A stretch of 22,458 bases of DNA from NCBI GenBank assembly GCA_050288705.1, contig JBNKEI010000001.1, forward strand, positions 1-22,458. The letters run 5' to 3'. The position numbers and the translations under genes were made by a program. The DNA is from JBNKEI01 sp050288705. Lineage in GTDB: Bacteria > Myxococcota > Myxococcia > Myxococcales > UBA5297. The notes below the pieces were generated by a model. That model saw nothing but the letters and a program-made list of their open reading frames with translations. It had not been told where the DNA came from and ran no database searches. Positions 7,445-15,787 of the stretch are shown piece after piece; within the stretch, counting starts at the first letter, position 1, and each line of letters starts with the position of its first letter.

Positions 7445-8127
7445 TACTTCTTGCTGGGAGAAGTTATTCCCAAAAGCTCTATGTCAAAAACCAAAGTAGC
7501 GCCGGCAGGAATTGTAGGTGGACGTCCGATATCGCCATATGCAATAGAAGAGGGGCAAATCAGTCGTGCTTTTCCCCCGACCTTCATTTTTTGTAGTCCT
7601 TCTGTCCAGCACTTGATTACACTTTTAAGTCCAAATTCAGCGGGTTTGTTGCGTTTATACGAGCTGTCGAACTCAGTGCCATCAATCAAAGTACCGCGAT
7701 AATGAACCTTAACGCTATCGATTTCTTTAGGAGAAGCTCCCTTTCCGGATTTTAATTCTTTATAGACCATTCCAGAATTGGTTTTAGCTGCCTTAGATTC
7801 TTTGGCTATTTTGGCAGCGTATTTATCTCCCTTGGCCTTGTTAACCTTTGCAGCCTTGGTCGCCCGTGTTTTGACTAGCTCATTGATTTTCGGTCCATAG
7901 GTACCTATGGAAACTGCTGGCTTAGAGCCCTTCAGGGCGTCGGCCATGCCTTTTTTTAGAACTTCAAATTCTGTTTTGGTGAGCGAGAAAACCGATTTTA
8001 ACTGCTGTCCTTGCGAATAGCCAAGCGCGTATAAAGTCATGTCAGTATCTGACTTTAGAGCTTGCCCACTGGATATACCAGCGGCTAGTGATATTCCCAG
8101 GAAAACTATAGAGTTAATGATGCGCAT
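7444..8127 (-). CDS. Exported FKBP-type peptidyl-prolyl cis-trans isomerase
   Basis: 227 residues with an N-terminal signal peptide (MRIINSIVFLGISLAAGISSGQA) and no lipobox, so probably periplasmic. Residues ~25-120 form an FKBP_N-type helical dimerisation domain (LYALGYSQGQQLKSVF, then a Lys/Ala-rich helix). Residues ~125-222 are the FKBP catalytic domain: VKVHYRGTLIDGTEFDSS, FGLKSVIKCWTEGLQKMKVG, CPSSIAYGDIGRPPTIPAGA, LVFDIELLGI. The usual V-I-x-G-W of the active site reads V-I-K-C-W here, a Gly to Cys change. It should speed proline isomerisation during folding of exported proteins, like the FkpA/Mip group. An AAGG lies about 9 bases before ATG 8127. It faces the ComF gene and appears to be transcribed alone. 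Confidence 0.9.
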   Translation of the reverse strand: MRIINSIVFLGISLAAGISSGQALKSDTDMTLYALGYSQGQQLKSVFSLTKTEFEVLKKGMADALKGSKPAVSIGTYGPKINELVKTRATKAAKVNKAKGDKYAAKIAKESKAAKTNSGMVYKELKSGKGASPKEIDSVKVHYRGTLIDGTEFDSSYKRNKPAEFGLKSVIKCWTEGLQKMKVGGKARLICPSSIAYGDIGRPPTIPAGATLVFDIELLGITSPSKK

Positions 8128-8302
8128 TCGGTCCAGCCTTTCTTTGGTTAGCTTCGTGAGTGAATTGCCTTAAAGGAGTTGCCTGTGTCTGACTTGTTCC
8201 TAAACATATGGAGGCCTTTTTGGCAGCACTGGCTGTTTATAAACTGCTTTTGTAGCCTAAGTCATCGTGTCTCAACGCTTTTTTGTTGCTAGAGGAGGTA
8301 GT

Positions 8303-8500
8303 GTGGTCAGTATTCAACCAGAGGGTGAGTCGCTGCGTGGCGCCTTGCGATGGATTAGCGAGCAGAGAAAGAACGATCCCGCGGGTAAGCTATTCCCCAT
8401 TATCGAAGAAGCTTCGTTGCGGTTCGATCTTTCGCCCTTGGAAGCTGATTATTTGTGGAGGGTGTTTACCGGAGCATCAACCTCTTCAAGTTCGTCTTAG
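8303..8500 (+). CDS. Small hypothetical protein, start set by a perfect Shine-Dalgarno
   Basis: 66 codons from GTG 8303: VSIQPEGESLRGALRWISEQ, then RFDLSPLEADYLWRVF and a Ser/Thr tail. The frame stays open up to GTG 8267 (78 codons), but AGGAGGT at 8293-8299 lies four bases before GTG 8303 and supports the shorter form. I do not recognise a named family. The composition (amphipathic helices with LRGALRWISE and DLSPLEADYL) looks like a real small helical protein rather than a shadow. It converges on the TonB-like gene, with 28 bases between the stops. Confidence 0.55.
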   Translation: MVSIQPEGESLRGALRWISEQRKNDPAGKLFPIIEEASLRFDLSPLEADYLWRVFTGASTSSSSS

Positions 8501-8528
8501 CAGAGCCAGTTAGTTTATATTGCTTTGC

Positions 8529-9758
8529 CTAGGGGAAAGTGCGTTGGGCTTCAAAGTAAAATCCAAAACGAAAGTGCACTTCTCCTTGCTCATCCTGCAG
8601 GGCTGAGGGTGGATTCGGAAATGGCTGTGCACGTTGAAAAGCAGCCATTGCTTCGTTGTCGAGGAAGTCGACGCCGCACGAGTGGTCGATATTAACCGAT
8701 TTGAGAGCTCCGTCTTTGCCCAAGATGACCGAAACCACGGTATAACGATCTTTATACAAATAAATATCACCGGTGGGATCGCGTCTTCGTAAAATAGTAT
8801 TTGGGTCCCAATGCATGCCTACGTTTTGTTTTACCCGGTTAAAAAAAGTTGCGTGCTTGAATTCACGGGTATTTAGGAAAGTACCCTCTCCTAGTTCAAT
8901 GCCATCCATAGGAGTGACATCGTTTGCTGGTGCTCCCGAAATGCGATCCAATACTTCCGCGGAAGGAGTAAGGGAAATAAGTCCTCCGTTCCCGGCTTTC
9001 CCAGAAGAAGAAGGAACTCGTCGATCTCCCTTGCCAATTCGAAGACGGTTAGAATTACCTCGAATTTCATCTTGGGCAATTTGGTTACGCAAAGTTCCTT
9101 GGGGGTCGAACTGAAGAGTGAGTTGCTCTCTTTTTTCCTGGCGAGGTAACTCTATAGCTCCTCCCTGAAGTTCCGGTAGGTTATTTTTTGGCGGCTTGTT
9201 GTCCTTTTTTTCATTTCCAGCGATTACTTCTTTTTCCGTTTTCAGGGGAGCGTCGCCTTTTCCGTCCCGGGGCTTTAAAGAAGAGCTGGGCCGAGGCATG
9301 GCGTTTTTATAAAAAGGGGTGGCATGTCGAGAGCGAGTCTGCTTTTCTACCCGGTTGTTCTTCTCTGCCAAAAAATCAGTACTCTGTTCGGGAGCCACTC
9401 CATTTCCCGGAGCAACATCAACTACTTTGCCTTCGGGCAAAGGCTCAGGCTTCTCCTTTTTTTTCGCAGGTGGAGAGTCGTCAAGAATTGATAGTCGCTG
9501 ATCTTTCGGAGCGTCGTTGCGAATTTGCCGGTTGCGTTCCCAAGTAGAGGCGGAAAACCTTCGTATGCTTACTGGACGCGATTCCTTAGGCGAAAGGGAA
9601 GCGGGACTGAAACCGGAAAAAAAGTTACTTGCCATTAGGAATAGCAATAAAAGGGCATGTGTTCCCAGAGACGCTAGGCCTGCAATTGTCCAGCGAAGTA
9701 ATCGGCTGGCAGATTTATGCCTTCTACGGGGGCAACTCTGATCAGTACATGCGGACAA
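8529..9758 (-). CDS. TonB-family C-terminal domain protein
   Basis: 410 codons from TTG 9758. One membrane segment near the N-terminus (residues ~24-48, WTIAGLASLGTHALLLLFLM) follows a basic cytoplasmic tail. A long Pro/Lys/Glu-rich periplasmic spacer comes next (about 75-200, with PPAKKKEKPEPLPEG), then a C-terminal domain (about 300-405) of TonB type: FFNRVKQNVGMHWDP, VVSVILGKDGALKSVNI, DFLDNEAMAAFQRAQPFPNP. Related proteins in Myxococcota link the inner-membrane motor to the outer membrane; no ExbB or ExbD gene is in the window. The TTG start has GGAG six bases upstream and overlaps the SpoIID-like gene by 17 bases, so the two are translationally linked. It is the last gene of the operon. 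Confidence 0.8.
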   Translation of the reverse strand: MSACTDQSCPRRRHKSASRLLRWTIAGLASLGTHALLLLFLMASNFFSGFSPASLSPKESRPVSIRRFSASTWERNRQIRNDAPKDQRLSILDDSPPAKKKEKPEPLPEGKVVDVAPGNGVAPEQSTDFLAEKNNRVEKQTRSRHATPFYKNAMPRPSSSLKPRDGKGDAPLKTEKEVIAGNEKKDNKPPKNNLPELQGGAIELPRQEKREQLTLQFDPQGTLRNQIAQDEIRGNSNRLRIGKGDRRVPSSSGKAGNGGLISLTPSAEVLDRISGAPANDVTPMDGIELGEGTFLNTREFKHATFFNRVKQNVGMHWDPNTILRRRDPTGDIYLYKDRYTVVSVILGKDGALKSVNIDHSCGVDFLDNEAMAAFQRAQPFPNPPSALQDEQGEVHFRFGFYFEAQRTFP

Positions 9759-11466
9759 CCTCAGCTCCGTTGTAGTAGTGGCGAAGTATTTCCAGGTAAC
9801 CTTGCCCGCTTTCGGCTCGCCCTATAGCGCCCATTTGGCACATGCCAACTCCATGCCCCCAACCAGCTCCTTCGAATACCCACCCGGATTGATGGTTTGG
9901 CGGTTGAGAAGTCTGGGGGGGGATAATACGAAACGATGAGCTGTTAAGATTTGAAAATAATCTGCGAATTTTAAGCTCTCCGTGAACCTGGGCAGCGCTC
10001 TTTTTTCCTACCAGGGTTATCCAATTAACTCTCCCAGAAATACCTCGCTTTTCTACCCGAATCTCTTTAACCGGACCAGTTCCTAGCGGTCGCGCGATAT
10101 TGTTTATTTGCGTTTGCGAAAATTCTTTTATCCATCGATATTTTTTGGCATTGGCCAATGAGGCTATACTGCAGTAAGCAGGGCTCTTGGAGGCTAGAAA
10201 AGAGTTCAGATTCTGACTACTAATTCCTCTGGCAAAAGCTTTGGGAGTATGCACGAGGTCTGACCGCCCGCGCAAACTAGGGTTGGGAGATCCTCCCCAT
10301 GCGACTTCATTGTTTTCGGTGTGTCCACCGCAGACCGCGCTATATACCGTGTCGACCAGCGGCCCTCCGCGAGGAGCAAACAAGACTTGGCCAAAGGTGG
10401 CTTTAACAGCCGCATTAGTAGCGGGGTGCTCGCCGGAAACGCCGCTATAAACTTGGCAATGTTGCTGGGAGCAAAGAAGGTAGGGGTCGGCAAGGTGCCT
10501 TGTTCCAAGCTTGGCTAGCACCTGGCCACGAGCCGCTACCGATTGTGCTTTGAGTGCCTCCATGGGAGCAGAAGCAAATATTTCTGAAGCCACTATTCCG
10601 CGTACATACGATTCTAAAGGAAGAGAGTTGACTGCAGTTATACCTCCGTATCGATCAACAACCAAAAAGAGCGAGCCACGATAAATTTGGTCGTTGAATC
10701 CTTCCCAAGCAGTGTCCACTCCTATTTTTACCGATTTCACCAGGAAAGAACCCCTATCTCCCGGGTTTTCTTCCAAGCAAGTAGCCTGCACAAAATCATT
10801 TCCCGTTGCGTGAACCCGGCCGGCAGAATCAACTAGTTCTAGCTTCCCATGAGGCCTTTGGGAAAGGGTAGAAACCAGGGAAGCGCCTCCTCCATACTTT
10901 TTTTCAATCTGGCTAAGTAGTTTTTTTGCTTCCATTTCGCTTTCAGTGAATTCACCCACCAATACAAAATGGCGTCGGGTGTCCAGCACTCGGCCGGCAA
11001 TTCCGTAGAGACTGCCAAAAACCTGGCTGCGTACTGGATAGCCACGCCTTTTCCACAAAGTGCGCAATTCCAAAAGCTCTGTAGTGCTAGCATAGGGAGT
11101 TTCGCCGACTAGTACCGACCAAGTGGTTTTTCCTGGAGTGAAGTTGCTTAACCTAACCGTCCAGTGGGAGCCCTTGGGAGCTTCGATAACTGTTTTTTTA
11201 GGGGTATTAACCAGCAATCGCATTCTTTTTTGGGGAACAAAGGAAATCGATTTCTGCCCTTCTAAAAGCATTACGGTGACAATGGGACTGCCTCTTTCAT
11301 AAAAGAGTTGTTTACGTCCGTATAGGCGCTCTAAGGGGTCATGGGGATTAGGAAGCCCAACGAAATCCTGAGAATGTATGGGAGCGGCGCAGACGCTAGC
11401 AATAATGCCAAATTTGCATTCAATAATTCCTGTTAGAACTAAAACTATAAACGTACGTGCAGTCAT
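9742..11466 (-). CDS. SpoIID/LytB-domain exported protein
   Basis: 574 residues from ATG 11466 (TTG 11484 is the in-frame alternative). A hydrophobic N-terminus (TARTFIVLVLTGII ... SVCAAP) looks like a signal peptide. Residues ~280-570 are a SpoIID/LytB domain: LPLESYVRGIVASEIF, ALKAQSVAARGQVLAK, VYSAVCGGHTENNEVAWGG, and near the end GAGWGHGVGMCQMGAIGRAE with ILRHYYNGAEV. SpoIID of Bacillus cleaves denuded glycan strands, and related domains occur in non-sporulating bacteria. The usual Ser of G-x-G-M-S-Q is Cys here. A region around residues 155-215 (GRVLDTRRHFVLVGEFTE) may be an SPOR-like domain (inference). It sits between mltG (20 bases) and the TonB-like gene (overlap), consistent with peptidoglycan work in the periplasm. 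Confidence 0.85.
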   Translation of the reverse strand: MTARTFIVLVLTGIIECKFGIIASVCAAPIHSQDFVGLPNPHDPLERLYGRKQLFYERGSPIVTVMLLEGQKSISFVPQKRMRLLVNTPKKTVIEAPKGSHWTVRLSNFTPGKTTWSVLVGETPYASTTELLELRTLWKRRGYPVRSQVFGSLYGIAGRVLDTRRHFVLVGEFTESEMEAKKLLSQIEKKYGGGASLVSTLSQRPHGKLELVDSAGRVHATGNDFVQATCLEENPGDRGSFLVKSVKIGVDTAWEGFNDQIYRGSLFLVVDRYGGITAVNSLPLESYVRGIVASEIFASAPMEALKAQSVAARGQVLAKLGTRHLADPYLLCSQQHCQVYSGVSGEHPATNAAVKATFGQVLFAPRGGPLVDTVYSAVCGGHTENNEVAWGGSPNPSLRGRSDLVHTPKAFARGISSQNLNSFLASKSPAYCSIASLANAKKYRWIKEFSQTQINNIARPLGTGPVKEIRVEKRGISGRVNWITLVGKKSAAQVHGELKIRRLFSNLNSSSFRIIPPQTSQPPNHQSGWVFEGAGWGHGVGMCQMGAIGRAESGQGYLEILRHYYNGAEVVRMY

Positions 11467-11486
11467 ACTGGCGTCAAAATCCAAGC

Positions 11487-12524
11487 TTATTTTTTAGGCA
11501 ATTTGTTTAAAATGCATTGGCGAACGTATTTTTGATGGCAAGCGAAATCGGGACAAAATTTATGGGTTCCTTTGCCGCAAGCTACAAAAAAAAGGTCGGA
11601 ACAATCAATGGGGTTAAGCGCTGCTTGCAGGGCTGCTGAGCCGGAATTAGCAATTGGACCAGGAGGGAGTCCTTTTACGGTATAAGTATTATAGGGGTGA
11701 ACGTATTCCAAATCAGATTTTTTTATGTTTCCGTCAAAATATCCGTATCGAAGTATTTTTGCATATATAACTGTTGGGTCAGTTTCAAGTCTCATGTTTT
11801 TTCGCAAGCGATTATGAAAAACGCAAGAAATATGAGGTCTTTCGTTAGCTGCCCCGGTTTCTTTTTCTATAATAGACGCCAAAGTAACGGCTTCATGAGT
11901 ACTAAGTTTGATATCGCCCCTGCGCAATCTTTCAGCTTTTTTGTATTCACTGAAAAAGCGAGAAACCATTTTCTTTATAACCAATTTTGGATTGGGGTTT
12001 TTTGGAAAAAAGTAAGTATCGGGAAAAAGATACCCTTCTAGTGATTCAGCGTTGATCCCATTTGATCGAACAAATCGGTAATCATGAGTCAGTTTATTAA
12101 AAATTAATGCTGAGCCATAACCGCATTTTTCCAACAGAACGGTAATTTCGTCTAAGCGCAATCCTTCGGGAATAGTACAATTGTAAAGCTTGACCTTGCC
12201 CGTCGCTATGCGGTTCAAAACTTTCTCTGGAACTATTGGTCCAAAAAAACTATATTCTCCGGCCTTGATTTTTCGTTCGCTTCCCAAGCGGCGAGTCAGA
12301 TACAAAAACTTGCGCTCATCGGAAATAACCCCCTGTTTTTTGAGTTGTCTAGCAACGACTTTCATATTGGCTCCCAGAGGAATTTCTACGATTTTTTCCT
12401 GGGGAGAGCCAAAAGGGGTGCGCTCGAATTCGTCGATTGCGTGACGCCACCAAAGCAGTCCACCGAGCAAAACGATTCCTAGGATAACAATAATAGACAG
12501 GGCAATTATGGAGATTTTCTTCAC
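11487..12524 (-). CDS. mltG: Endolytic murein transglycosylase MltG
   Basis: 346 codons. MltG cuts nascent glycan strands at the inner membrane and helps end their elongation. One N-terminal membrane segment (ISIIALSIIVILGIVLLGG) is followed by a LysM-like region (VEIPLGANMKVVARQLKKQG) and the YceG catalytic domain: ESLEGYLFPDTYFF, then TLASIIEKETGAANER with the catalytic Glu (about residue 215), CVFHNRLRKNMRLETDPTVI and GLPPGPIANSGSAALQAALN. I chose GTG 12524 because AGGAG lies five bases before it; an ATG at 12569 would add 15 residues and overlap ruvX. With the GTG start, the gap to ruvX is 17 bases. The coupling of ruvX to mltG is common in bacteria. Confidence 0.93.
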   Translation of the reverse strand: MKKISIIALSIIVILGIVLLGGLLWWRHAIDEFERTPFGSPQEKIVEIPLGANMKVVARQLKKQGVISDERKFLYLTRRLGSERKIKAGEYSFFGPIVPEKVLNRIATGKVKLYNCTIPEGLRLDEITVLLEKCGYGSALIFNKLTHDYRFVRSNGINAESLEGYLFPDTYFFPKNPNPKLVIKKMVSRFFSEYKKAERLRRGDIKLSTHEAVTLASIIEKETGAANERPHISCVFHNRLRKNMRLETDPTVIYAKILRYGYFDGNIKKSDLEYVHPYNTYTVKGLPPGPIANSGSAALQAALNPIDCSDLFFVACGKGTHKFCPDFACHQKYVRQCILNKLPKK

Positions 12525-12541
12525 TCGTTCTCCTAGCAGGG

Positions 12542-12967
12542 TTAGCAGGGCAGGGACGAAGCTTGACAATCCATCCAGCTTTGAAGAATGACTTGGGCTG
12601 CAAGTTTATCGATTACTTGACGGCGCTTTTTTCGTGACAGGTCGGCTTCCAACAAAATTCGTTCCGCTTGCATAGTACTCAATCGTTCGTCCCATAGTTT
12701 TACGGGCAATCCGGTAACGTGGGCTAATCTTTCGGAAAAACGCCTGCTAATTGCCGCTCTAGAACCTTCTGATCCATCCATGTTTAGAGGGAGCCCGATT
12801 ACTAAGACTTCCACCTGGTGCTGTTTGCACAAATCGACCAGAGCCTGCAAATCAGCTTCCCGGTTCTTTCGCCACAAAGTAGTAAGACCCTGAGCAGTTA
12901 TTCCAAGGGAATCGGAAAGAGCGATTCCTATTGTTTTGTCTCCCACGTCTAAGCCCATGGCCCGCAT
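12542..12967 (-). CDS. ruvX: Holliday junction resolvase-like protein RuvX/YqgF
   Basis: 141 residues, normal for the family. RNase H-like fold with GLDVGDKTIGIALSD (first catalytic Asp), VLVIGLPLNMDGSEG, KLWDERLST (Glu) and IDKLAAQVILQSWMD (last Asp). YqgF proteins have been linked to 16S rRNA 5' end maturation and to antitermination, besides the predicted resolvase role. AAGGAG lies nine bases before ATG 12967. It follows the TPR lipoprotein gene after 56 bases and precedes mltG, a very common gene order. Confidence 0.93.
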   Translation of the reverse strand: MRAMGLDVGDKTIGIALSDSLGITAQGLTTLWRKNREADLQALVDLCKQHQVEVLVIGLPLNMDGSEGSRAAISRRFSERLAHVTGLPVKLWDERLSTMQAERILLEADLSRKKRRQVIDKLAAQVILQSWMDCQASSLPC

Positions 12968-13023
12968 GTAACCTTGCTCCTTAGTTTTTGAAATTGGCTC
13001 TATTCGCTCTAAAGAAAGTGAAT

Positions 13024-14163
13024 TTAGAGAGCTCCTTTTTTTTCGTCAAATCTTTCAGCTTCAGTCTTCGCTTCTGAACTAGTGTGAAGATTCGGCTCGT
13101 CTAGCAAAATTCTTTTAAGTCTTTCAAAACCTTGTTTGGTTCTAGCTACAAAAGGGCTGTCTAAACCAAGCCTTTGAGCTGTAGCCAAGGTCCTTTCGTA
13201 AATGTTAATGGCTTTGTTCACCAGAACGAGTACCTTTTTGCGTAGCTCTTCGTGGTAAATCTTGCGCTCTTCTTCATTGAGTTCTTTGGGGGCCTTAGCA
13301 TTTACCATGGCGCTAAAAAGGTTCTCATACAGCTCGCCTACCCTAAATCCAGCAGCAGTAGCCCAGTGAGAATCACCCGTACGCATAGCGCGCAGATAAT
13401 GACCTTGGGAAGAAAGCAGCATTTCGCATTTGTATTCTAAGTCCTCACTAAGGGTTTTTTCGCGTGAATCAGGATCAAGGACGACGCTCTCGAAATAGAG
13501 ACGATCGATTTCACCCAAAAAAAAATGAGCCTGTGCAAGAAAATAATTGTCTAAGCGTTCTTCTTCTTGCTCCTTTTCCCAAAGAGCAATGGCTTTTCGT
13601 AGAGCGGTTTGCGCGGCTTCGGGCTGTTGGTTTTCAATTAGGCAAACACCGTGATGGACTTGGGCTTGAAGACGATCTGCTACCGACAAATCTGGTCGGG
13701 AAGCTATTTGCGAAAGAATCTTAATTGCCGGAGGGTAATTTTTTAAGTGATAATAACATTCGGCGGCATGAAAAGCAGCGTCTAGGGAATCACCGGTGCC
13801 GCGAGCGAAGTCCATAAGCATAAGGAAGCGGTCCAATGCTTCTTGATAACGCTCCTGTTTGTTGAGACTTAGTCCAGCGTTGATAACAGCTTTGGCATGG
13901 TGCGGTGAATGCGGGTACAAATCGACCAATTTTCCAAAACAGCGACTGGCTTTAGCAAAGTCTTTGGCAGCATAGGCGGACGTGCCCAGCGCAAAAAGTT
14001 CCTCGTCGTTAAGCCGAGCTAGCTCCAAATCTTCTTTCGATAATGAAATGACTTGCGGTTCAAACTCAATTCGTTGATTTCTGGAAAAACTACATGCGCT
14101 CGCCATAACCAGTATAAGCACTAGCCAAAAAGACTTTTTATGAGTAGCAAAACCAGAACTCAT
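13024..14163 (-). CDS. TPR-repeat lipoprotein
   Basis: 379 residues from ATG 14163, which overlaps the yjbQ stop as ATGA (14160-14163). This start leaves a short lipoprotein signal, KSFWLVLILVMASAC, with the lipid-bearing Cys at residue 24; the longer frame to 14214 would bury it. The body is made of TPR helices: LFALGTSAYAAKDFAKASRC, AVINAGLSLNKQERYQEALD, AFHAAECYYHLKNYPPAIKI, and a segment GFRVGELYENLFSAMVNA that recurs, as I recall, in TPR proteins of Myxococcota. It probably scaffolds a periplasmic or outer-membrane complex. The operon position before ruvX-mltG-SpoIID-TonB suggests envelope assembly, by inference; the substrate is unknown. Confidence 0.85.
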   Translation of the reverse strand: MSSGFATHKKSFWLVLILVMASACSFSRNQRIEFEPQVISLSKEDLELARLNDEELFALGTSAYAAKDFAKASRCFGKLVDLYPHSPHHAKAVINAGLSLNKQERYQEALDRFLMLMDFARGTGDSLDAAFHAAECYYHLKNYPPAIKILSQIASRPDLSVADRLQAQVHHGVCLIENQQPEAAQTALRKAIALWEKEQEEERLDNYFLAQAHFFLGEIDRLYFESVVLDPDSREKTLSEDLEYKCEMLLSSQGHYLRAMRTGDSHWATAAGFRVGELYENLFSAMVNAKAPKELNEEERKIYHEELRKKVLVLVNKAINIYERTLATAQRLGLDSPFVARTKQGFERLKRILLDEPNLHTSSEAKTEAERFDEKKGAL

Positions 14164-14558
14164 GGGAGAGTCTGCAGCCAACATCGCCGACTCCGAGGAC
14201 CATCGAATTCGCAAAAATAGACTCCTTGCCAGGTTCCTAGTTGAATCTTCCTATTCTGTATGAGGAGAGTAACCGCGGGCCCAATAAGCGAGGCCTTTAC
14301 ATGAGCGTCGGAATTACCCTCACTATGCCGAAACCCGGTGTTGGGAACCGCACGCTCTAAGGATGCCAATAAATCAGCAGCCACGTCGGGGTCTGCATTT
14401 TCATTTACGGTAACCGCAGCAGTGGTGTGAGGACAAAACAAAGTACAGATGCCTTCTGCAATCTGATGCTCATCTATAATTTTTTGGAGGCGATGGGTTA
14501 TATCCACTAATTCGCACCGTTTATTGGTGCTCAACTCCAAGACCGCCTTCAAAGCCAT
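14160..14558 (-). CDS. yjbQ: YjbQ/UPF0047 family protein
   Basis: 132 residues, normal for the family. Key blocks: GICTLFCPHTTAAVTVNENA (the conserved His-Thr-Thr and Asn/Glu), DPDVAADLLASLERAVP, HSEGNSDAHVKASLIGP (conserved His residues) and GTWQGVYFCEFDGPR. The E. coli member has been reported to have weak thiamine-phosphate synthase activity, but the true role is not settled. GGGAG lies just before ATG 14558. It is the first gene of the minus-strand operon and overlaps the TPR gene by four bases. Confidence 0.92.
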   Translation of the reverse strand: MALKAVLELSTNKRCELVDITHRLQKIIDEHQIAEGICTLFCPHTTAAVTVNENADPDVAADLLASLERAVPNTGFRHSEGNSDAHVKASLIGPAVTLLIQNRKIQLGTWQGVYFCEFDGPRSRRCWLQTLP

Positions 14559-14686
14559 ACACTCTCCCTTGTCAGTTAGAAATTATTCGTCCTCATAAAG
14601 ATTGGCTAGAAGTTAGCTACAAAATTTCATACCAAAATAAACTCCTACCGCCTAGACCGCATATATAGGGATAGAAGAAATCAGGT

Positions 14687-15691
14687 TCAGGATCTATCGG
14701 CCGAAGGAAGTCGCAGAGTTAGTCGCAAGTGGTCAGGCCAGGAAGGCCCAAGGCGCAACGATCCGCAATGATGATGAGCAATGGACTTGGCGGCTGCCAG
14801 AAACAGAATCTGATTATCCACTTCGGTGTTTTGTTGCGAAAAGAACGGAACCCAATGATTTTCAATAAGCTGGCGGTCAAACCCTTCGGTAGAGATCAAC
14901 GAAATTTCGATTTCAGAAGAATCGTTGCATGTTTCAATAACCACTTCGTGTCGCGAATTACTTGCTAAGTGTGCCCGAGTAACTGAAAGAATAAGATGGG
15001 CCAGGCATTGACGCATGCGGGTAGGTGAGACAATTGCTCGTGATTTAGCGGCATAATGACGGGTAAGGCTAACGCAGTGGTGAAATTCGGGAGCGGTATA
15101 ACGAATTGCGCCTTCCAGTAGGTCATGAAGGTCCAAATTTTCTCTACTGCTTTCTTCGTTTTTGGTAAATGCTCTCAATTCTTTGGCGATGGCTTGAATT
15201 CTGGTTACCCCTTCAATGCTTTCTTCCACCAGAGGGGCGAGATCGTCAGTTACCGCGCGCAAAGAATGGGGAGTTGGGGATGGCAAGGCGGCCACCAAGT
15301 CGTCGTGGTAAATACAGAGAGTACGTAGATTTGAAATAACGAAAGAAATCGAATTGGTAATGTCATGAGCAATGCTGCCAGCCAGTTGACTGAGAAGAGT
15401 CTTTCCCGCTTGGTCAACTAGGTCTACTGTTGGGCAGTGGGAAGGAGGGTTGATATTCGGAGCAATGCGCAAAGCAGGAACCCCGGAGTGGTGATGACGT
15501 AGTGCATCGAAGGTCCGAGAGTTTTGGTGGGGGTTGGATTGTTGCACTAGAACTAAAGAAAATCGATTTGCGTTAAGCATGAGCAGCGCTCTTTCTAATG
15601 AATTTGCCTGGTGCACCTGAAAAAAAGCGGAAAGCCCGGCCAGGCACTTAGGGGGTTGCTCCTCTCCAATAATGAGGATAGCGGGCTGCAT
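14687..15691 (-). CDS. Degenerate receiver-histidine kinase protein (probable pseudokinase)
   Basis: 334 residues from ATG 15691 (a TTG at 15733 is an unlikely longer start). Residues ~3-90 look like a receiver fold (AILIIGEEQ ... RFSLVLVQQSNPH), but the phospho-acceptor Asp position reads Gln50. Residues ~97-175 resemble an HisKA dimerisation domain: LLSQLAGSIAHDITNSISFV retains His109, with H-D instead of the usual H-E. The ATPase domain keeps the outline (TRMRQCLAHLILSVTRAH, HWVPFFSQQ, SIAHHHCGSLRLGPSWPDHL, LTLRLP), but the N-box Asn, the DxGxG loop and the GxGLGL loop are not recognisable. It may therefore bind a partner rather than signal by phosphotransfer. It lies downstream of cbiR on the same strand, beyond a terminator-like hairpin. 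Confidence 0.7.
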   Translation of the reverse strand: MQPAILIIGEEQPPKCLAGLSAFFQVHQANSLERALLMLNANRFSLVLVQQSNPHQNSRTFDALRHHHSGVPALRIAPNINPPSHCPTVDLVDQAGKTLLSQLAGSIAHDITNSISFVISNLRTLCIYHDDLVAALPSPTPHSLRAVTDDLAPLVEESIEGVTRIQAIAKELRAFTKNEESSRENLDLHDLLEGAIRYTAPEFHHCVSLTRHYAAKSRAIVSPTRMRQCLAHLILSVTRAHLASNSRHEVVIETCNDSSEIEISLISTEGFDRQLIENHWVPFFSQQNTEVDNQILFLAAAKSIAHHHCGSLRLGPSWPDHLRLTLRLPSADRS

Positions 15692-15747
15692 ATCTTCCAG
15701 ATATACGCAAAAGACAAGCCAGAGAGGGGGCAAAAGATAAGCCCTAT

Positions 15748-15766
15748 AAAAACGGAATGTTCCGCT
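15748..15766 (-). terminator. Candidate intrinsic terminator after cbiR
   Basis: On the minus strand, CGGAA-CA-TTCCG (extendable by A-T and G-T pairs) is followed directly by five T. The loop is tight unless the inner pairs open to a four-base loop. It lies about 80 bases past the cbiR stop and about 57 bases before the next gene start, a sensible place to end the FIST-cbiR transcript. Confidence 0.45.
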
Positions 15767-15787
15767 GATAAGGTGTCGACAAAGGAG

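Noticed and set aside
14160..14214. Longer start at 14214 for the TPR lipoprotein
   Set aside because: It would add 17 residues before the lipoprotein signal and overlap yjbQ by 55 bases; ATG 14163 gives an ATGA overlap and a normal signal.
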